Shown here: positions 15,904 through 24,880 of the stretch, piece by piece
How positions within the stretch are numbered: position 1 is the stretch's first letter
Layout of the letters: each line of letters begins with the position of its first letter
Origin: Oscillospiraceae bacterium
GTDB lineage: Bacteria > Bacillota > Clostridia > Oscillospirales > Oscillospiraceae
Direction of reading: 5' to 3'
Length of the DNA: 64,000 nt
Assembly: GCA_020025535.1 (NCBI GenBank)
Contig: JAHHRY010000001.1
Coordinates: 124,001 to 188,000 of the forward strand
Notes under the pieces: model-generated
Seen by the model: only the letters and a program-made list of their open reading frames with translations
The model's database searches: none
Told to the model about the DNA's origin: nothing
Translations under genes and position numbers: made by a program

Positions 15904-18510
15904 ATGGCAAAACCTGCAAACGAACTGACCCCCATGCAGCGTCAGTATCACGAAATCAAAGAAAAGAATCAGGACTGCATCCTGTTTTTCCGGCTGGGCG
16001 ATTTCTATGAGATGTTCAACGACGATGCCCGTCTGGCCGCCAAGGAACTGGATCTGACCCTTACCACCCGGGACAGAGGCAAGCCCAAGGAGGAACAGAC
16101 GCCCATGTGCGGCGTTCCTTACCACAGCGTGGACTCCTATATTGCCCGTCTTGTCAGCAAGGGCTATAAAGTAGCCATCTGCGAACAGATGGAGGACCCC
16201 GCCACCGCCAAAGGTCTGGTGGAACGGGACATCACACGGATCGTCACCCCCGGCACCGTCACGGAAAGCTGTATGCTGGAAGAAAGCCGCAACAACTACA
16301 TTGCGGCGCTCTGCGGTGAAGGCGGCAAATACGGTCTGTCCTTCTGCGACATTTCCACAGGTGAGTTTTACGTCACCGTCTGTGACAGTGCCGCAGCGGC
16401 AGCCTCGGAACTGGGACGTTTTTCCCCGTCCGAAGTAATCCGCAGCGGCAGCGAGGTGCAGTGCGACATTCTGGACGATGCCCTGGTCAATCGTCTGAAA
16501 TGCTGCATCACTCCGGGAAATCCCGCATTCTTTGCTCCGGAAAGTGCAGAAAACACGCTGGAGCAGCATTTCTCCTGCTCTCTGAGCGTGCTTGGTCTTT
16601 CCGGTCTTCCCCTGGGCTGCATTGCCGCAGGCGGTCTGCTGCAGTCTCTGCTGACACTTCAGAAAAATGATCTGACCCATATCCGCACCCTGCAGTATTA
16701 CTCCAGCGGAAAATTTATGGAGCTGGACATGGATGCCCGCCGCAATCTGGAACTGACCGAAACCATGCGTTCCAAGGAAAAGAAAGGCACCCTTCTCTGG
16801 GTGCTGGACAAAACCCACACCGCCATGGGCGGACGCATGATCCGCAGCTGGCTGGAAAAGCCTCTGCTGGATGCACTGGAAATTGGTCATCGGCAGAGCG
16901 CCGTTGCCGAACTGGTGGATTCCGTAATCGGCCGCAGCGAACTGGAAGAAGCCCTGAAAGATGTCACGGACTTTGAACGGGTCATGGCCCGTGTTGTCAC
17001 GGGAACCGTCAACTGCCGGGATCTGCTGGGTCTGGCCAGAGGCCTGCGTGCCCTGCCGGAAATTAAAAACCAGCTTTCTCAGATGCACTCTCCCATGCTG
17101 CAGAAGCTCGCTGCCACCATTGACCCCATGAGTGAATGGGCTGACCGCATTGAAAACACCATTGTGGAAGAACCTCCTCTCACCATCCGGGAAGGCGGCA
17201 TCATCCGTCAGGGTGCCAATGCCGAAGCCGACCGTCTGCGTGACATCATGGACGGCGGTGCGGGCACCATCGCAGCCATCGAGGCCGCCGAAAAAGAAAA
17301 AACCGGAATCCGAACTCTGAAAGTCGGCTTCAACCGGGTTTTCGGATATTATATCGAAGTTTCCAAGTCCTTTATGGATTTGGTGCCGGCCCACTACATA
17401 CGCAAGCAGACCCTTGCCAACTGTGAACGCTACATCACCCAGGAACTGAAAGATCTGGAAAATCAGGTTCTCACCGCCAAGGATCGTCTGACCGCTCTGG
17501 AATACCAGATTTTTACGGAGCTGCGGGAGGATCTGGCCCGTCAGGCGGGCAGAGTACAGGAAACGGCAGCCGCAGTTGCCGCAACGGATACGCTCTGTTC
17601 TCTGGCCAGTGTCGCCGTCCAGCGCAACTACTGCCGGCCGGAGATTTCTCTGGGCAATGAGCTGTCCATCACCGACGGCCGCCACCCCGTGGTGGAAGTC
17701 ATGCTGAAAAACAATCTGTTTGTCCCCAACGATACCCATCTCGGCGCAGCAGACAATCAGGTTTCCATCATCACCGGCCCCAATATGGCAGGTAAATCCA
17801 CCTATATGCGGCAGGTAGCGCTGATTGTGCTGATGGCACAAATCGGCTCCTTTGTACCGGCCCGTTCCGCAAAAATCGGTCTGGTGGACCGGGTCTTCAC
17901 CAGAATCGGTGCCAGCGATGATCTGGCTTCCGGTCAGTCCACTTTCATGGTGGAAATGGCAGAAGTCGCTTCTATTCTGAAGTATGCTACCGGCCGCAGT
18001 CTGCTGATTCTGGACGAAATCGGCCGCGGCACCTCCACTTACGACGGCATGGCCATTGCCAGAGCCGTTCTGGAATATGCCGCCAATCCCAAGCGCTTAG
18101 GTGCCAAAACGCTGTTTGCCACCCACTACCACGAACTTTCCACCATTGAAGCCGAGCTTCCCAATGTAAAGAATTACAACATCGCAGTGAAAAAGCGGGG
18201 CGACCAGATGATTTTTCTCCGCAAGATCATCCCCGGCGCCGCCGACGACAGCTATGGCGTGGAAGTTGCCAAACTGGCAGGACTTCCCAATGCGGTCATC
18301 AGCCGTGCCCGTGAGATTCTCGCGGAGCTGGAAAGTCAGGGCGGCAGCCGGCCGGCTCCCGTTGCTCACACCGAACCCGATGAGCAGATCAGTATGCTGG
18401 ATCTGAATGCCCAGCGTGTCTGCAATGCGCTTTCCGCCATTTCCGTGGAAACACTTACCCCAATTGAAGCCATGAATGAACTGTACAAGCTGAAAAGGAT
18501 GTTGAACTGA
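15904..18510 (+). CDS. mutS: DNA mismatch repair protein MutS
   Basis: It recognises mismatches and small loops. The 868 residues are typical: an N-terminal mismatch-binding domain with the conserved Phe-x-Glu (FFRLGDFYEMF), core and clamp domains, then an ABC-type ATPase with Walker A GPNMAGKST near residue 625, SRIG/TRIGASDDLASGQSTFMVEM, Walker B LLILDEIGRGTST and the FATHYHEL histidine loop. The short C-terminal stretch after QISMLDLN may hold the clamp-interaction peptide. The gene lies 49 nt after miaB and its stop overlaps the next start (TGATG). Confidence 0.97.
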   Translation: MAKPANELTPMQRQYHEIKEKNQDCILFFRLGDFYEMFNDDARLAAKELDLTLTTRDRGKPKEEQTPMCGVPYHSVDSYIARLVSKGYKVAICEQMEDPATAKGLVERDITRIVTPGTVTESCMLEESRNNYIAALCGEGGKYGLSFCDISTGEFYVTVCDSAAAAASELGRFSPSEVIRSGSEVQCDILDDALVNRLKCCITPGNPAFFAPESAENTLEQHFSCSLSVLGLSGLPLGCIAAGGLLQSLLTLQKNDLTHIRTLQYYSSGKFMELDMDARRNLELTETMRSKEKKGTLLWVLDKTHTAMGGRMIRSWLEKPLLDALEIGHRQSAVAELVDSVIGRSELEEALKDVTDFERVMARVVTGTVNCRDLLGLARGLRALPEIKNQLSQMHSPMLQKLAATIDPMSEWADRIENTIVEEPPLTIREGGIIRQGANAEADRLRDIMDGGAGTIAAIEAAEKEKTGIRTLKVGFNRVFGYYIEVSKSFMDLVPAHYIRKQTLANCERYITQELKDLENQVLTAKDRLTALEYQIFTELREDLARQAGRVQETAAAVAATDTLCSLASVAVQRNYCRPEISLGNELSITDGRHPVVEVMLKNNLFVPNDTHLGAADNQVSIITGPNMAGKSTYMRQVALIVLMAQIGSFVPARSAKIGLVDRVFTRIGASDDLASGQSTFMVEMAEVASILKYATGRSLLILDEIGRGTSTYDGMAIARAVLEYAANPKRLGAKTLFATHYHELSTIEAELPNVKNYNIAVKKRGDQMIFLRKIIPGAADDSYGVEVAKLAGLPNAVISRAREILAELESQGGSRPAPVAHTEPDEQISMLDLNAQRVCNALSAISVETLTPIEAMNELYKLKRMLN

Positions 18511-19208
18511 TGGCAAATGCAAAAAAACTCCCTATTACCCTGACCGACCGGGAAATTGCTCTTGGTTATGTCTATCTGGTGGTGGATTTCTTATTTCTCC
18601 CCCTGATGCTCAATACGTTCAACAGCATCCTTACGCACCCGTTGAATGCGGCCTGGACCAATTTTCTGTACTTTTTCTTCAACTTTCTGTTCCTGTGCCT
18701 TATTTTTCAGAAATATCTGAAAAAGTCCTTCATCCACGCCGGGAAAAATACGCTCAGGTTCCTGCTGTATTCCATTCTGGGCTTTGCAGTTTACCAGCTG
18801 TGTAACTTTCTTCTGTCCTACGTAATCGTCAGGCTGTACCCTGCATTTGCCAATATGAATGACGCCAGCATCTCTCATATGCTGACAGACAATTTCGTTA
18901 TCATGTCCATTGGCACCATATTCTTCGTACCGGTTGCCGAGGAGCTGATCCATCGCGGACTGATTTTTACTTCCATGTACCGCAAAAGCCCTGCCGCCGC
19001 CTACATCTTTTCCACCATTTTCTTCGCCGCCATCCATGTGATTGGCTATGTGGGTACCGCAGACCGCATGACGCTTTTGTTTTCTCTGATTCAGTACATC
19101 CCCGCCGGTCTCATTCTGGCAAAAGCCTACGAAAAAAGTGGCTGCATTCTGGTACCTATGCTCATTCACGCATCTGTTAATGCCATGGGTATCTTTGCTC
19201 TGAGGTGA
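18510..19208 (+). CDS. CPBP family intramembrane glutamic endopeptidase
   Basis: A 232-residue integral membrane protein with about six hydrophobic segments. The CPBP/Abi motif 1 EELIHRG (Glu-Glu-x-x-x-Arg) lies near residue 150 and motif 2 FFAAIHV, with the catalytic His, near 175; both are needed for Rce1-type intramembrane proteolysis. Its substrate is unknown. It is wedged between mutS and mutL, overlapping the mutS stop by one base and ending 5 nt before the mutL start, so it is translationally coupled to repair genes without an obvious shared function. Confidence 0.85.
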   Translation: MANAKKLPITLTDREIALGYVYLVVDFLFLPLMLNTFNSILTHPLNAAWTNFLYFFFNFLFLCLIFQKYLKKSFIHAGKNTLRFLLYSILGFAVYQLCNFLLSYVIVRLYPAFANMNDASISHMLTDNFVIMSIGTIFFVPVAEELIHRGLIFTSMYRKSPAAAYIFSTIFFAAIHVIGYVGTADRMTLLFSLIQYIPAGLILAKAYEKSGCILVPMLIHASVNAMGIFALR

Positions 19209-19213
19209 TTAGA

Positions 19214-21256
19214 ATGCCTAAAATCATGCAATTGTCCACCCATATTGCCAATCTCATTGCTGCAGGCGAAGTGGTGGAGCGCCCCGCCTCCGCAGTTAAG
19301 GAACTGTTGGAAAACGCCGTGGACGCCGGTGCCTCCAAAGTTACCGTGGAAATTCAAAACGGCGGCATGACTTTTCTGCGGGTAACCGACAATGGCTGCG
19401 GCATGGCCCCCGAGGATGCCCGCACCGCATTTCTGCGCCATGCCACCTCCAAACTCCGCACCGAGGACGATCTGGCCGCCATCGGCACCATGGGTTTCCG
19501 TGGCGAAGCTCTGGCCGCCATCGCATCCGTCAGCCGGATCGATCTGATGACCAAAACCCCCGGCAGTCTTTCCGGCACAAGTCTCCATCTGGAAGCCGGA
19601 AACATCACGGAAGAATCCGAAGTCGGCTGTCCGGACGGAACCACCATCATCGTCCGGGATCTGTTCTATAATACTCCGGCCCGCATGAAGTTTATGAAAG
19701 CCGACACCGTAGAAGGAAGCCGTGTTGCCGCCGCCGTGCAGCTGCAGGCGCTGGCACATCCGGATGTTGCTATCACTCTTGTACGGGACGGCAAGCAGGT
19801 GTTATCCACCCCCGGAACCGGCGGTCTGGAAGCTGCGGTCTACTGCGTGTATGGTCGGGAATGCGCCCACATGGTAAAAGTGGAAAGTCGCTGGGAAAGC
19901 TACAGCCTGACCGGCTATGTCAGCAAGCCCAGTGATGCACGTCCCAGCCGGAATCTGCAGACCTTCTTCGTAAACGGGCGGCCTGTCAAGTCCAAAATGA
20001 TGGTATCCGCTTTGGAGGAAGCCTATCGCAATCAGATCATGGTGGGTAAATTCCCCGCCTGCGTGCTGCATTTGCAGTTTCCTGCCAATGCCGTGGATGT
20101 AAATGTCCATCCGGCAAAAACGGAAGTAAAGTTCTTGCAGGAGAAAGCCGTTTTCGACTGCATTCATTACGGCGTTCTGGGTGCTCTGAACAAGACCCAG
20201 GATCGCCCTCAGGTACAGTTCAAGCCTGCTCCGGCTGCTCAGCCGGCAGCGCATCCTCCCAGGCAGGAAAGCTTTTTCCGTACCATGACCACCGAAACTT
20301 TTAAGTCCTACACCGCAGCCATGGTAGAGCCTCCCAAGTTCAAGCAGGAAGCCGCCATTGCAGCTGCTGCAAAAATTGAGCAGGACTCTGCATCCCTCCT
20401 GCGGAATCCGGCGATTCTCCCCCAGACCTCGGCACCAGTCTTCAAGGCTCCGCCCATGGCTGCCCCTGTGCAGGCTTCCGCTGCACAGGCTGCTCCCCCC
20501 CAGTGGACGCAGGAGTACCCCAAGCCCTCCGCTTTCACGCCTGCCGTTCCTGCCGATTCCGGAATTGCTGCCACTTCTGACGCTTCTGCAGTTCCTGCTG
20601 CAACCATTCCCATTTTCCCTGACGCTCCCGCCGTCCCTGCCCCCATCCTTCCGGAGGCGGTACAGGAAGAGCTTCCCATGCCAAAAGAAATTCCCTGGAG
20701 AATGGTGGGCGAGCTGTATAACAGCTATATTCTGGTCGAACAGGGAGACGAAGCCTATCTCATCGACAAGCACGCCGCGCATGAGCGGATTCTCTTTGAG
20801 AAGCTGAAAGCCAATCAGGAACGTATCAGCTCTCAGGTCCTGCTGTCCCCTGTTTCCGTCCGTCTGAACCCTGCCGCCTGCGGCGAACTGCTTGCCAATC
20901 AGGCTATGCTGGAAGAACTGGGCTTTGAAATAGAGGAATTTGGTGACAACCTTCTGCTCCTGCGGCAGATTCCCATGGATCTCAGCCCGGATGATGCCGC
21001 TGATGCGGTAGAAACCCTCGCCGCCAATCTGCTGGATGGCCGCCGGGAGCAGAAAGATACCGTCCGTGACGAAATTCTCCACACGGTCGCCTGCAAGGCC
21101 GCCATCAAAGCCGGCTGGCACACTGACGAAGCTGAGCTGCTGGCTCTCGTAAAGCAGGTCATGTCCCGGGACGATTTGAAGCACTGTCCCCACGGAAGAC
21201 CTACCTGTATCACTTTAAGCAAAAAACAGTTGGAAAAGCAATTCAAGCGTTCCTGA
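19214..21256 (+). CDS. mutL: DNA mismatch repair protein MutL (endonuclease type)
   Basis: 680 residues. The N-terminal GHKL ATPase has IAAGEVVERPASAVKELLENA, the DNGCGM motif and GFRGEAL. A long Ala/Pro-rich linker covers about residues 335-490. The C-terminal dimerisation domain carries the endonuclease metal motif, here DKHAAHERILFE near 518 (canonical DQHA(x)2E(x)4E, with Gln replaced by Lys), plus ACKAAIKAG and CPHGRPT. It is therefore a nicking MutL, as expected where no MutH exists. GAGGTGAT five nt before ATG 19214 favours this start over GTG 19205, which overlaps the previous stop. Confidence 0.96.
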   Translation: MPKIMQLSTHIANLIAAGEVVERPASAVKELLENAVDAGASKVTVEIQNGGMTFLRVTDNGCGMAPEDARTAFLRHATSKLRTEDDLAAIGTMGFRGEALAAIASVSRIDLMTKTPGSLSGTSLHLEAGNITEESEVGCPDGTTIIVRDLFYNTPARMKFMKADTVEGSRVAAAVQLQALAHPDVAITLVRDGKQVLSTPGTGGLEAAVYCVYGRECAHMVKVESRWESYSLTGYVSKPSDARPSRNLQTFFVNGRPVKSKMMVSALEEAYRNQIMVGKFPACVLHLQFPANAVDVNVHPAKTEVKFLQEKAVFDCIHYGVLGALNKTQDRPQVQFKPAPAAQPAAHPPRQESFFRTMTTETFKSYTAAMVEPPKFKQEAAIAAAAKIEQDSASLLRNPAILPQTSAPVFKAPPMAAPVQASAAQAAPPQWTQEYPKPSAFTPAVPADSGIAATSDASAVPAATIPIFPDAPAVPAPILPEAVQEELPMPKEIPWRMVGELYNSYILVEQGDEAYLIDKHAAHERILFEKLKANQERISSQVLLSPVSVRLNPAACGELLANQAMLEELGFEIEEFGDNLLLLRQIPMDLSPDDAADAVETLAANLLDGRREQKDTVRDEILHTVACKAAIKAGWHTDEAELLALVKQVMSRDDLKHCPHGRPTCITLSKKQLEKQFKRS

Positions 21257-21337
21257 TTTCAGCAGAGGCACCGCTGCTGTTTTCCACACAGATACAGCAG
21301 CACGGATTTTCCATAATTCTTATGAAGGAGACAATCG

Positions 21338-22273
21338 GTGAACAATATCATCTGCATCGCCGGTCCTACCGCTTCGGGCAAAACTGCCCTGGCAGTAGCG
21401 CTGGCAAAAGAACTGAACGGCGAAGTGGTATCCTGCGACTCCATGCAGATCTATCGCCGCATGGACATCGGTACCGCCAAGCCGACTCCGGAAGAACAGC
21501 AGGGAATCCCTCACCACATGATCGATGTTGCAGAGCCGGACGAGGATTTTTCCGTCAGCCGCTACTGTGCCATGGCCGACCCGATTGTGCAGGACATCCT
21601 CGCCCGGGGCAAAACCCCCATCATTGCCGGCGGTACCGGTCTGTATATGGATTCTCTGATCAGGGGAAACGATTTTGCCCCCTTTCCCTCCACCGGATGC
21701 CGGGAGCGTCTGGAAGCCCAGGCGGATTCCGAAGGAATTGAAGTTCTTCTGAACCGGCTTCGGGAGATCGATCCGGAGGCTGCCTCCAGACTCCACCTTG
21801 CCGACAGAAAAAGAATCATCCGGGCACTGGAGGTTTATCTGGAGACCGGTGAAACCATTACCGCACACAATCTTCGCACCCAGGCCATCCCGCCAAAATA
21901 TGCTCCCATCTGGCTGGGGCTGGATTTTGCCGAACGCTCCGAGCTTTATCGCCGCATCGACAGGCGGGTGGAAATCATGATGGAAATGGGTCTGATGGAG
22001 GAAATCAAGTCCCTTCTGGCTTCCGGTATCCCCAAAAAATGTACTGCCATGCAGGCCATCGGCTATAAGGAATTTGTTTCCGCACTCGACGGTCAATGCA
22101 GCATACCCGAAGCCGTTGCTCAGGTCCAGCAATCCTCCAGACACTACGCAAAACGTCAGCTGACCTGGTTCCGGCGAAATTCCAGCATTCATTGGCTGAC
22201 CCGCAATCCCGGTGAAGGCTCCGAAGAAATTCTTGCGGAAGCCCGACAGATTGCTTGCATATTTGACAAGTGA
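21338..22273 (+). CDS. miaA: tRNA dimethylallyltransferase MiaA
   Basis: MiaA transfers a dimethylallyl group to N6 of A37 in tRNAs reading UNN codons, producing the substrate for MiaB. The 311 residues begin with the P-loop IAGPTASGKTALA, followed by SCDSMQIYRRMDIGTAKPT, the DPI prenyl-acceptor region, GGTGLYMDSLI and the C-terminal AIGYKEF and RRQLTWFR-like (KRQLTWFRRN) segments. The start is GTG 21338 with AAGGAG seven nt upstream. It directly precedes hfq, a conserved pairing from Proteobacteria to Firmicutes. Confidence 0.95.
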   Translation: MNNIICIAGPTASGKTALAVALAKELNGEVVSCDSMQIYRRMDIGTAKPTPEEQQGIPHHMIDVAEPDEDFSVSRYCAMADPIVQDILARGKTPIIAGGTGLYMDSLIRGNDFAPFPSTGCRERLEAQADSEGIEVLLNRLREIDPEAASRLHLADRKRIIRALEVYLETGETITAHNLRTQAIPPKYAPIWLGLDFAERSELYRRIDRRVEIMMEMGLMEEIKSLLASGIPKKCTAMQAIGYKEFVSALDGQCSIPEAVAQVQQSSRHYAKRQLTWFRRNSSIHWLTRNPGEGSEEILAEARQIACIFDK

Positions 22274-22317
22274 AAAATGTTAACATATGTACATCCTCAA
22301 AGAAAGAAGGTTTACAT

Positions 22318-22548
22318 ATGTCAGAGGCTATCAATTTACAGGATGCCATTTTGAAAGAGGTGCGGAAGGAACGGGTTCCCGTAACACTGTTTCTGATGAA
22401 CGGCTTCCAGCTCCGTGGGGTTATCACCGGCTTTGACAGTTTTGTCGTCGTTCTGGTGTCGGATGGCAAACAGCAAATGATTTATAAACACGCCATTTCC
22501 ACCCTGGCCCCCAGCAAGCCGCTCAAAGCCGCAGCTGCCACTGCATAA
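22318..22548 (+). CDS. hfq: RNA chaperone Hfq
   Basis: Hexameric Sm-like RNA-binding protein. The 76 residues match the family: NLQDAILKEVRKERVPVTLF, the Sm1 segment NGFQLRGVITGFDSF and the Sm2 motif KQQMIYKHAISTL with the proximal-face YKHA. The tail is short, as in Gram-positive Hfq. AGAAGG precedes ATG 22318; upstream in-frame codons overlap the miaA end and lack a site. A terminator follows immediately. Confidence 0.95.
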   Translation: MSEAINLQDAILKEVRKERVPVTLFLMNGFQLRGVITGFDSFVVVLVSDGKQQMIYKHAISTLAPSKPLKAAAATA

Positions 22549-22553
22549 GCGAC

Positions 22554-22588
22554 CAAAGGCGACGGAGCATCCCGTCGCCTTTGTGTTT
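22554..22588 (+). terminator. Terminator after hfq
   Basis: A 12-bp stem AAAGGCGACGG(G)/(C)CCGTCGCCTTT with a short AGCAT loop is followed by TGTGTTTT. The next gene starts only 35 nt further on without a clear promoter, so partial read-through into yggS is likely. Confidence 0.75.
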
Positions 22589-22622
22589 TAAATTATCACC
22601 AAGAGAGAAAGGTGTATTTATC

Positions 22623-23333
22623 ATGTCCATTACCGAAAATGTTGAACGAATCCGGGAACAGATCACCGAAGCCGCTCTGGCCGCAGGCCGTGACCCCAAG
22701 GAAATCACCCTCTGCGCCGCCACCAAAATGAACGGTGCCGATGCCGTCCGGGAAGCCATCCGTGCCGGTGTCACCTGCTGCGGCGAAAACCGCGTTCAGG
22801 AGCTGACTGCCAAGCTGGCAGAAAATGCCTATGAAGGCGCGCAGGTCCATTTCATCGGTCACCTGCAGACCAACAAAGTGCGTCAGGTTGTCGGCAAAGT
22901 CAGCCTGATTCAGAGCGTGGATTCCAGTCATCTGCTGAAGGCAATTTCTCAGGAAGCGGTCCGGCAAGGCATCTGTCAGGATGTTCTGCTGGAAATCAAC
23001 ATTGGAAATGAGGAAAGCAAGTCCGGCTTCCAGGCAGAGGAAATTCCGGAATTTTTAGCTCATATGGAAGATTTTCCCAATATCCGGGTGCGAGGTCTCA
23101 TGGCAATCCCTCCGATTTGCCAAAATCCGGGGGACAACGATAATTTTTTTCAAGAAATGTGCAACCTTTCTGTTGACATAACGAGAAAAAAATACGATAA
23201 TGTACACATGGAAATTTTGTCGATGGGTATGTCCGGTGATTTCACTGCCGCCATTGCCCATGGCAGTACCATGATCCGTATTGGCACTGCCATCTTCGGT
23301 GCCAGAGATTACTCGCAGGTGCACAACACCTGA
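22623..23333 (+). CDS. yggS: YggS/PLPBP family pyridoxal-phosphate homeostasis protein
   Basis: A 236-residue alanine-racemase-fold protein that binds PLP without known catalysis and buffers vitamin B6 and amino-acid pools. The PLP lysine lies in LCAATKM near residue 32. HFIGHLQTNKVRQVVG, LLEINIGNEESKSGF, VRGLMAIPP and LSMGMSGDFTAAI-HGSTMIRIG form the rest of the signature. ATG 22623 has an AAAGGTG site; an upstream ATG at 22581 lies inside the hfq terminator. It heads the yggS-sepF-divIVA cluster, the equivalent of Bacillus ylmE-sepF-divIVA, here without ylmG and ylmH. Confidence 0.92.
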   Translation: MSITENVERIREQITEAALAAGRDPKEITLCAATKMNGADAVREAIRAGVTCCGENRVQELTAKLAENAYEGAQVHFIGHLQTNKVRQVVGKVSLIQSVDSSHLLKAISQEAVRQGICQDVLLEINIGNEESKSGFQAEEIPEFLAHMEDFPNIRVRGLMAIPPICQNPGDNDNFFQEMCNLSVDITRKKYDNVHMEILSMGMSGDFTAAIAHGSTMIRIGTAIFGARDYSQVHNT

Positions 23334-23357
23334 TAAAACATATTAGGAGGATATTGA

Positions 23358-23846
23358 ATGAGCTTTTGGGATAATGTAAAAAAATTTGCACAGCCTTATG
23401 CAGATGATGAATATGATGAGTATGATGAAGGCGTAGATGTTTACGAGGATGAGGATGAACCCGCTCCCCGCGCCAGCCGTCGCACTTCCGAAAATGCCGC
23501 CACAGATTCCGTCGGTTCCGCTTCTGCCGAATCCAGCAGCTTCAACGGCAAAGTGCTGAACATGAGCTCCAACAAACAGTCTGTGGTTCTGTTCCGCCCC
23601 AGCAGCTTCAGTGACGCTTCCAAGGCTGCGGATGACCTGCGTGAAAAGAAGGTCGTCATCGTCAATCTGGAAAATGTGGACAAGGGTATGGCCCGCCGCG
23701 TGGTGGACTTCCTGTCCGGCTGCGCCTACGCTCTGGACGGCAAGGCCAGAAAGATTGCCCAGTCTACTTATCTGTTCTGCCCCCACAACATGGACGTACT
23801 GGGCGATCTGGAAAACATTCAGAGTGAGGCAGAAAGCTACGTCTGA
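23358..23846 (+). CDS. sepF: Cell division protein SepF
   Basis: SepF anchors FtsZ filaments to the membrane and bundles them. The 162 residues include an amphipathic N-terminal helix (MSFWDNVKKFAQPYAD), an acidic low-complexity linker, and the SepF core from about residue 75 (VVLFRPSSFSDASKAADDL, VVIVNLENVDKGMARRVVDF, GCAYALDGKARKI, YLFCPHNMDV). GGAGG is seven nt upstream. It lies between yggS and divIVA, as in many Firmicutes. Confidence 0.95.
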   Translation: MSFWDNVKKFAQPYADDEYDEYDEGVDVYEDEDEPAPRASRRTSENAATDSVGSASAESSSFNGKVLNMSSNKQSVVLFRPSSFSDASKAADDLREKKVVIVNLENVDKGMARRVVDFLSGCAYALDGKARKIAQSTYLFCPHNMDVLGDLENIQSEAESYV

Positions 23847-23898
23847 TCGTTTTTTTCGCAGATACCCTTATAGAATACTGAAATAGAGAGGACAGCCT

Positions 23899-24570
23899 AT
23901 GTTTACACCTCAGCAAATCGAAGAGATCTCTTTCAACCGTGCCACATTCGGCGGATACGAAATGCAGGCTGTGGACGAGTTCCTGGAGCCGCTGACCGAA
24001 GATTACATCACCCTTTACAAGGAAAATGCTCTGCTGAAGAGCAAGATGCGTGTTCTGGTCGGCAAGCTGGAAGAGTACCGTAAGAACGAAGCCAGTCTGA
24101 AAGATGCTATCGTCAATGCCCAGAAGACCTGTGATCTGATGGTCAAGGAGGCTGAGAGCAAGTGCACCCAGATGCTGAACGATGCCAATCAGGCCGCTGC
24201 AGAAAATTCCAGAAATGCAACCGCTATGATTGCAGAAGAAAATGCCCGGGTCGAAGAAGCCCGCAAGTCTGCCGCCGTTAAGATCGAAGAACTGGAGACA
24301 CAGCTTCGTGGCTGTATCGAAACCCTGGAGCGGATCAAGAACGAAAACCGCCCCACCGGTTTCCAGAAGCCCCGTCCCGAATTGTTTGACGTGATGGCTA
24401 CCGATTCCAACACCGATGCCGTTGCAGATGAGATTTCCTCCAACCTGGAAGCTCTGGTAGGCACAACAGAGGACATCGCTCCTAAGATTGAGCCGAAACA
24501 TCCCGTATCGGATACTACCACCAAATTTGCAAACCTGCAGTTTGGCCGCAACTACGACCCCAGAAATTAA
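23899..24570 (+). CDS. divIVA: DivIVA-domain cell division / polarity protein
   Basis: A membrane-curvature-sensing coiled-coil protein that recruits partners at septum and poles. The 223 residues start with the DivIVA lipid-binding segment (ISFNRATFGGYEMQAVDEFLE) and continue as a long coiled coil (about 40-170, regular Glu/Lys/Ala heptads) followed by a poorly conserved tail with NLEALVGTTED and NLQFGRNYDPRN. It ends about 10 nt before the T-box leader of ileS, matching the conserved sepF-divIVA-ileS neighbourhood. Confidence 0.9.
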   Translation: MFTPQQIEEISFNRATFGGYEMQAVDEFLEPLTEDYITLYKENALLKSKMRVLVGKLEEYRKNEASLKDAIVNAQKTCDLMVKEAESKCTQMLNDANQAAAENSRNATAMIAEENARVEEARKSAAVKIEELETQLRGCIETLERIKNENRPTGFQKPRPELFDVMATDSNTDAVADEISSNLEALVGTTEDIAPKIEPKHPVSDTTTKFANLQFGRNYDPRN

Positions 24571-24582
24571 TCTGAATACCCA

Positions 24583-24822
24583 ATGCTATGACGAGGACAG
24601 GTGACCGTCCATCCCGCTTGCAGAGAGCTGCCGTTTTGGTGCGAGGCAGCAGCGTGACACGGCTCATATCCCCTCTGAGCAGCACACCGAACCCTTCGGG
24701 CAGTAGGCTGTGCCGGGTGCGCCCGTTAAAGCGTCTACAAGTGCCGGGAAACCGGAACAAGAGTGGTACCGCAGAGGTATGATGTGCCTTTGTCTCTTAT
24801 TTTAGGGACAAAGGCACTTTTT
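24583..24822 (+). ncRNA. T-box leader (isoleucine) controlling ileS
   Basis: A complete T-box riboswitch. Stem I has the AGAGAG-CTGCC...GGCAGC apical region near 24630-24655. A specifier codon ATC (24668-24670, isoleucine) is followed by CCCTCTGAG, the usual downstream context. The T-box sequence AGAGTGGTACCGC is at 24760-24772, and its TGGT bulge pairs with the ACCA end of uncharged tRNA-Ile. A terminator follows (GTGCCTTTGTC stem and T run, 24783-24822). Uncharged tRNA-Ile would favour the antiterminator and raise ileS expression. Confidence 0.95.
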
Positions 24823-24880
24823 ATATACACTCTCTGTATTTCCCTGCTGAATTTTCATTCTAAACGGAGGTAACATTCCA

